DNA from: Novosphingobium sp.
GTDB lineage: Bacteria > Pseudomonadota > Alphaproteobacteria > Sphingomonadales > Sphingomonadaceae
Assembly: GCA_009885425.1 (NCBI GenBank)
Contig: VFKS01000206.1
Coordinates: 1 to 16,555, forward strand
Reading direction: 5' to 3'
Length of the DNA: 16,555 nucleotides
The notes beneath the pieces are model-generated. The model was not told the DNA's origin, did no database searches, and saw only the letters and a list, made by a program, of their open reading frames with translations. The position numbers were made by a program, and so were the translations under genes. Of the stretch, positions 14,474 through 16,555 are shown one piece after another (the stretch's first letter is position 1; every line of letters begins with the position of its first letter).

Positions 14474-16495
14474 GTGTTGCAGCCTTATCGCCGCCTTGTG
14501 ACGTTGCTGTTGCACTTGTGCGCGCTGGTGCTGGCCGTGCCCGCGCTGGCCGCGCCGCCCAACATCACTCCGCAGCTGCTGGTTGAAGGCCCCGCAACAC
14601 CCGGCGGCACGGTAACGCTGGCGTTCCTGATGAAGCCTGCGCCCGGCTGGCACGGCTATTGGTCCAATCCCGGTGATGCTGGTCTCGGCCTCGCGCCGAC
14701 CTGGACCCTCCCGGCCGGGGTCAGGGCGGGAAATCTGGCCTATCCGGTCCCCTCGACGCTGATCGTTAGCGGACTGATGAACCATGTTTACGAGCATGAC
14801 TATGCCGTGCTGACCAGCCTGACCCTGCCCGCAGATGCACGGCCTGGCGCGCGGCTGCCGCTGCGGGTCAAGCTCGAATGGCTGGCCTGCACTGACAAGG
14901 TCTGCGTTCCTGAAGAGGCCTTGCTGACGGGCGAAGTGGTGGTTGGCGCTGATGGTCCGCCCGATCCGCAGTTCGACAAATGGCGCGCAGCATTGCCTGC
15001 TCCGCTAGGATCGAAAGCCAGCTTTGCGATCGACGGCAACCGGGTGCGGATCGCCGTGCCGCTGCCGCAGGGTGTTCCCTTGAACGACCCCCACCTGTTT
15101 CTGGCCGATCACCGGGTGGTAGACTACGCCGCCGTGCAGACATTCACGCGCGAAGGCGATCTGCTGGTGATCGAAGTGACGCGCGCGAAGTTTGACCCAA
15201 TTGCGCCGCCACAACTGGCCGCCGTGCTCCGGTTCGATCCGCAGGGCAACGGGGTCAGCCTGACGGCCAGCCCCGGCCCGGTTCCGCAACTGACGGTCAA
15301 GGTCAGAACGGAAACGGCCCCGTTGTGGCTTCTGCTGGTCTCGGCACTGGCGGGCGGACTGTTGCTCAACGTCATGCCTTGCGTGTTCCCGATCCTCAGC
15401 CTGAAAGCGCTAAGCTTGGCCCGCGCGGGTGAGAGCGAGGCGCAGGCGCGGACCGAAGGGTTGGCTTATACCGCCGGGGTGGTCCTGGCTTGCCTCGCGC
15501 TTGGCGGACTGTTGCTGGCGTTGCGGGCAGGCGGTCAACAGGTCGGCTGGGCGTTTCAATTGCAGGAACCGTTGGTGGTCGCGGGGCTGTTGCTGCTGGC
15601 CGGCGCAATCACCGCAAACCTGCTGGGGCTATACGAATTTGCTGTGCCCGGCATCGCTGGAGACGGCTCGCCGCAGGGCGCATTCTCCACTGGGCTGCTG
15701 GCGGCCTTTGCCGCAACGCCCTGCACCGGCCCGTTCATGGCCGCCGCAATGGGCGCGGCGCTGCTGCTGCCGGTGCCGCAAGGGCTGGCGCTATTTGCGG
15801 CGCTCGGACTGGGACTGGCACTGCCGTTCTTGCTGATTGCCTACGTGCCGAAACTGCGCGCTTTGCTGCCCAAGCCGGGCGGTTGGATGGTGACCTTCCG
15901 CCGCTGGATGGCGCTGCCGATGGGGCTGACGGCGCTGACGCTGGTCTGGTTGGCCAGCCGGGTTGGCGGGAATCCCTTCGCAATAGCTGCGGCAGCGCTG
16001 GCGACACTGGCGGTAATCTCGCTGATCTTGATCGGGCATCGGCAGCGACAGGGATTGCCGGTTAAACGCCGCGTCATTTTGGATGGGTTGGTCATCGCTG
16101 CACTGGCCTATGCCGTTCTGCCGCCTTTGGTGAGCCAGTCCGCCGCCGCGACCAATTCCATTCTCCCCGGCCAGCCGTTCAGCGAGTCCGCGCTCGCCTC
16201 AGCCCGCGCATCGGGCAAGCCGGTGTTCGTCTATATGACCGCCGACTGGTGCCTGACCTGCAAGGTCAACGAAACCGCCGCGATTGAGCGCGAGGAAACC
16301 CGCGCGGCGTTTGAAAAGGCTGGCGTGGTGGTGCTGCGCGGCGACTGGACCCGGCGCGATCCGGCGATCACCCGCTACCTCACCGCGCAGGGTGCCGCCG
16401 GGGTGCCGCTCTACATGTGGTATCCGGCGGGCGCCGCGCCGCAGCAATTGCCGCAGGTGCTGAGTGTGGGAGAGCTGACCGGGCTGGTCAAATAA
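14474..16495 (+). CDS. dsbD: DsbD-family thiol:disulfide interchange protein
   Basis: DsbD carries electrons from cytoplasmic thioredoxin across the inner membrane to periplasmic targets. The 673-residue product has a signal peptide (LVTLLLHLCALVLAVPALA) and an N-terminal periplasmic domain with the pair Cys139/Cys144 in ACTDKVC. A central CcdA-like membrane part carries Cys303 (NVMPCVFP) and Cys417 (ATPCTGPF). The C-terminal thioredoxin-like domain has Cys593-Leu-Thr-Cys596 (ADWCLTCKVN). All three redox pairs are present, so it should be active. The start is GTG 14474: AAGGAG lies nine bases upstream and the signal peptide follows at once. Upstream in-frame ATGs fall inside the divergent phosphatase gene. 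The short 93-base gap to that gene must hold both promoters. Partners may include cytochrome c maturation or periplasmic isomerases. Confidence 0.93.
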   Translation: MLQPYRRLVTLLLHLCALVLAVPALAAPPNITPQLLVEGPATPGGTVTLAFLMKPAPGWHGYWSNPGDAGLGLAPTWTLPAGVRAGNLAYPVPSTLIVSGLMNHVYEHDYAVLTSLTLPADARPGARLPLRVKLEWLACTDKVCVPEEALLTGEVVVGADGPPDPQFDKWRAALPAPLGSKASFAIDGNRVRIAVPLPQGVPLNDPHLFLADHRVVDYAAVQTFTREGDLLVIEVTRAKFDPIAPPQLAAVLRFDPQGNGVSLTASPGPVPQLTVKVRTETAPLWLLLVSALAGGLLLNVMPCVFPILSLKALSLARAGESEAQARTEGLAYTAGVVLACLALGGLLLALRAGGQQVGWAFQLQEPLVVAGLLLLAGAITANLLGLYEFAVPGIAGDGSPQGAFSTGLLAAFAATPCTGPFMAAAMGAALLLPVPQGLALFAALGLGLALPFLLIAYVPKLRALLPKPGGWMVTFRRWMALPMGLTALTLVWLASRVGGNPFAIAAAALATLAVISLILIGHRQRQGLPVKRRVILDGLVIAALAYAVLPPLVSQSAAATNSILPGQPFSESALASARASGKPVFVYMTADWCLTCKVNETAAIEREETRAAFEKAGVVVLRGDWTRRDPAITRYLTAQGAAGVPLYMWYPAGAAPQQLPQVLSVGELTGLVK

Positions 16496-16555
16496 ACCAG
16501 AACCGGTTCACGCCCTTCTCACCCTCTTCAATCCGGACGACGCGGCCTGAGACTC
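16488..16555 (-). CDS. Possible 3' end of a convergent gene
   Basis: Read leftwards from the right edge, one frame stays open for 21 codons (VSGRVVRIEEGEKGVNRFWF then I) to a TGA at 16490-16488. Third positions are mostly G or C, as in neighbouring genes. The stop would overlap the last codons of dsbD. I do not recognise the product; a second frame ending at about 16508 is a weaker alternative. Confidence 0.35.
   Translation of the reverse strand, partial: VSGRVVRIEEGEKGVNRFWFI

Noticed and set aside
12707..14797. 696-residue reading of the phosphatase gene with a start at 14797
   Set aside because: The first 139 residues are antisense to dsbD and have unnatural composition. A lipoprotein signal and ribosome site place the start at 14380.
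1..16555. CRISPR array, tRNA/rRNA genes, transposase or prophage genes
   Set aside because: Reading by eye, I saw no regularly spaced repeats, no tRNA-like cloverleaf and no transposase or integrase motifs.

Overview
The window is a compact, high-GC chromosomal segment. Lines I counted by hand outside one AT-rich stretch run about 57-68% GC. It most likely comes from an alphaproteobacterium of the order Sphingomonadales, probably near Erythrobacteraceae. Three things point there: the gene order tsaD/gpsA diverging from hemC-hemD-mitofilin, the style of the UvrB N-terminus, and a single arm of a dispersed repeat (7791-7815) that I know from sphingomonad-type genomes. The family-level placement is inference.

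Layout. 1-127 (-): start of a short-chain dehydrogenase. 379-1035 (+): secreted protein with an internal duplication. 1078-3276 (+): uvrB. 3291-4052 (-): AT-rich gene for a phospholipase-D-like protein, apparently foreign. 4079-4234 (+): remnant of a HigB toxin gene, overlapping intact higA at 4209-4526 (+). 8844-4531 (-): probable operon tsaD, gpsA, polysaccharide flippase, membrane-anchored helix-hairpin-helix protein. 8888-11488 (+): probable operon hemC, hemD, mitofilin-like gene. 14380-11485 (-): PafA-like phosphatase lipoprotein, then a UbiH-family hydroxylase. 14474-16495 (+): DsbD-type thiol:disulfide reductase. The last bases may hold the 3' end of a convergent minus-strand gene.

Most genes are housekeeping: nucleotide excision repair (uvrB), the t6A tRNA modification (tsaD), phospholipid precursor supply (gpsA), tetrapyrrole synthesis (hemC, hemD), ubiquinone-type hydroxylation and periplasmic redox. 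Packing is tight. tsaD/gpsA and gpsA/flippase overlap by 4 nt, and two convergent pairs overlap at their stop codons (11485-11488 and, if the last gene is real, 16488-16495).

The unusual stretch is 3277-4234. An AT-rich segment carrying the PLD-like gene abuts a higBA module whose toxin gene has lost its 5' part, leaving an orphan antitoxin. A 14-bp direct repeat lies at the toxin breakpoint and again inside the start of the PLD-like gene. A near-perfect inverted repeat ends right at the higA start codon. A second notable point is a dispersed repeat arm read in frame as residues 3-10 of GpsA. I found no RNA genes, CRISPR array, transposase or complete mobile element. I cannot claim a wholly new system; the PLD/orphan-antitoxin junction is the best candidate for follow-up.
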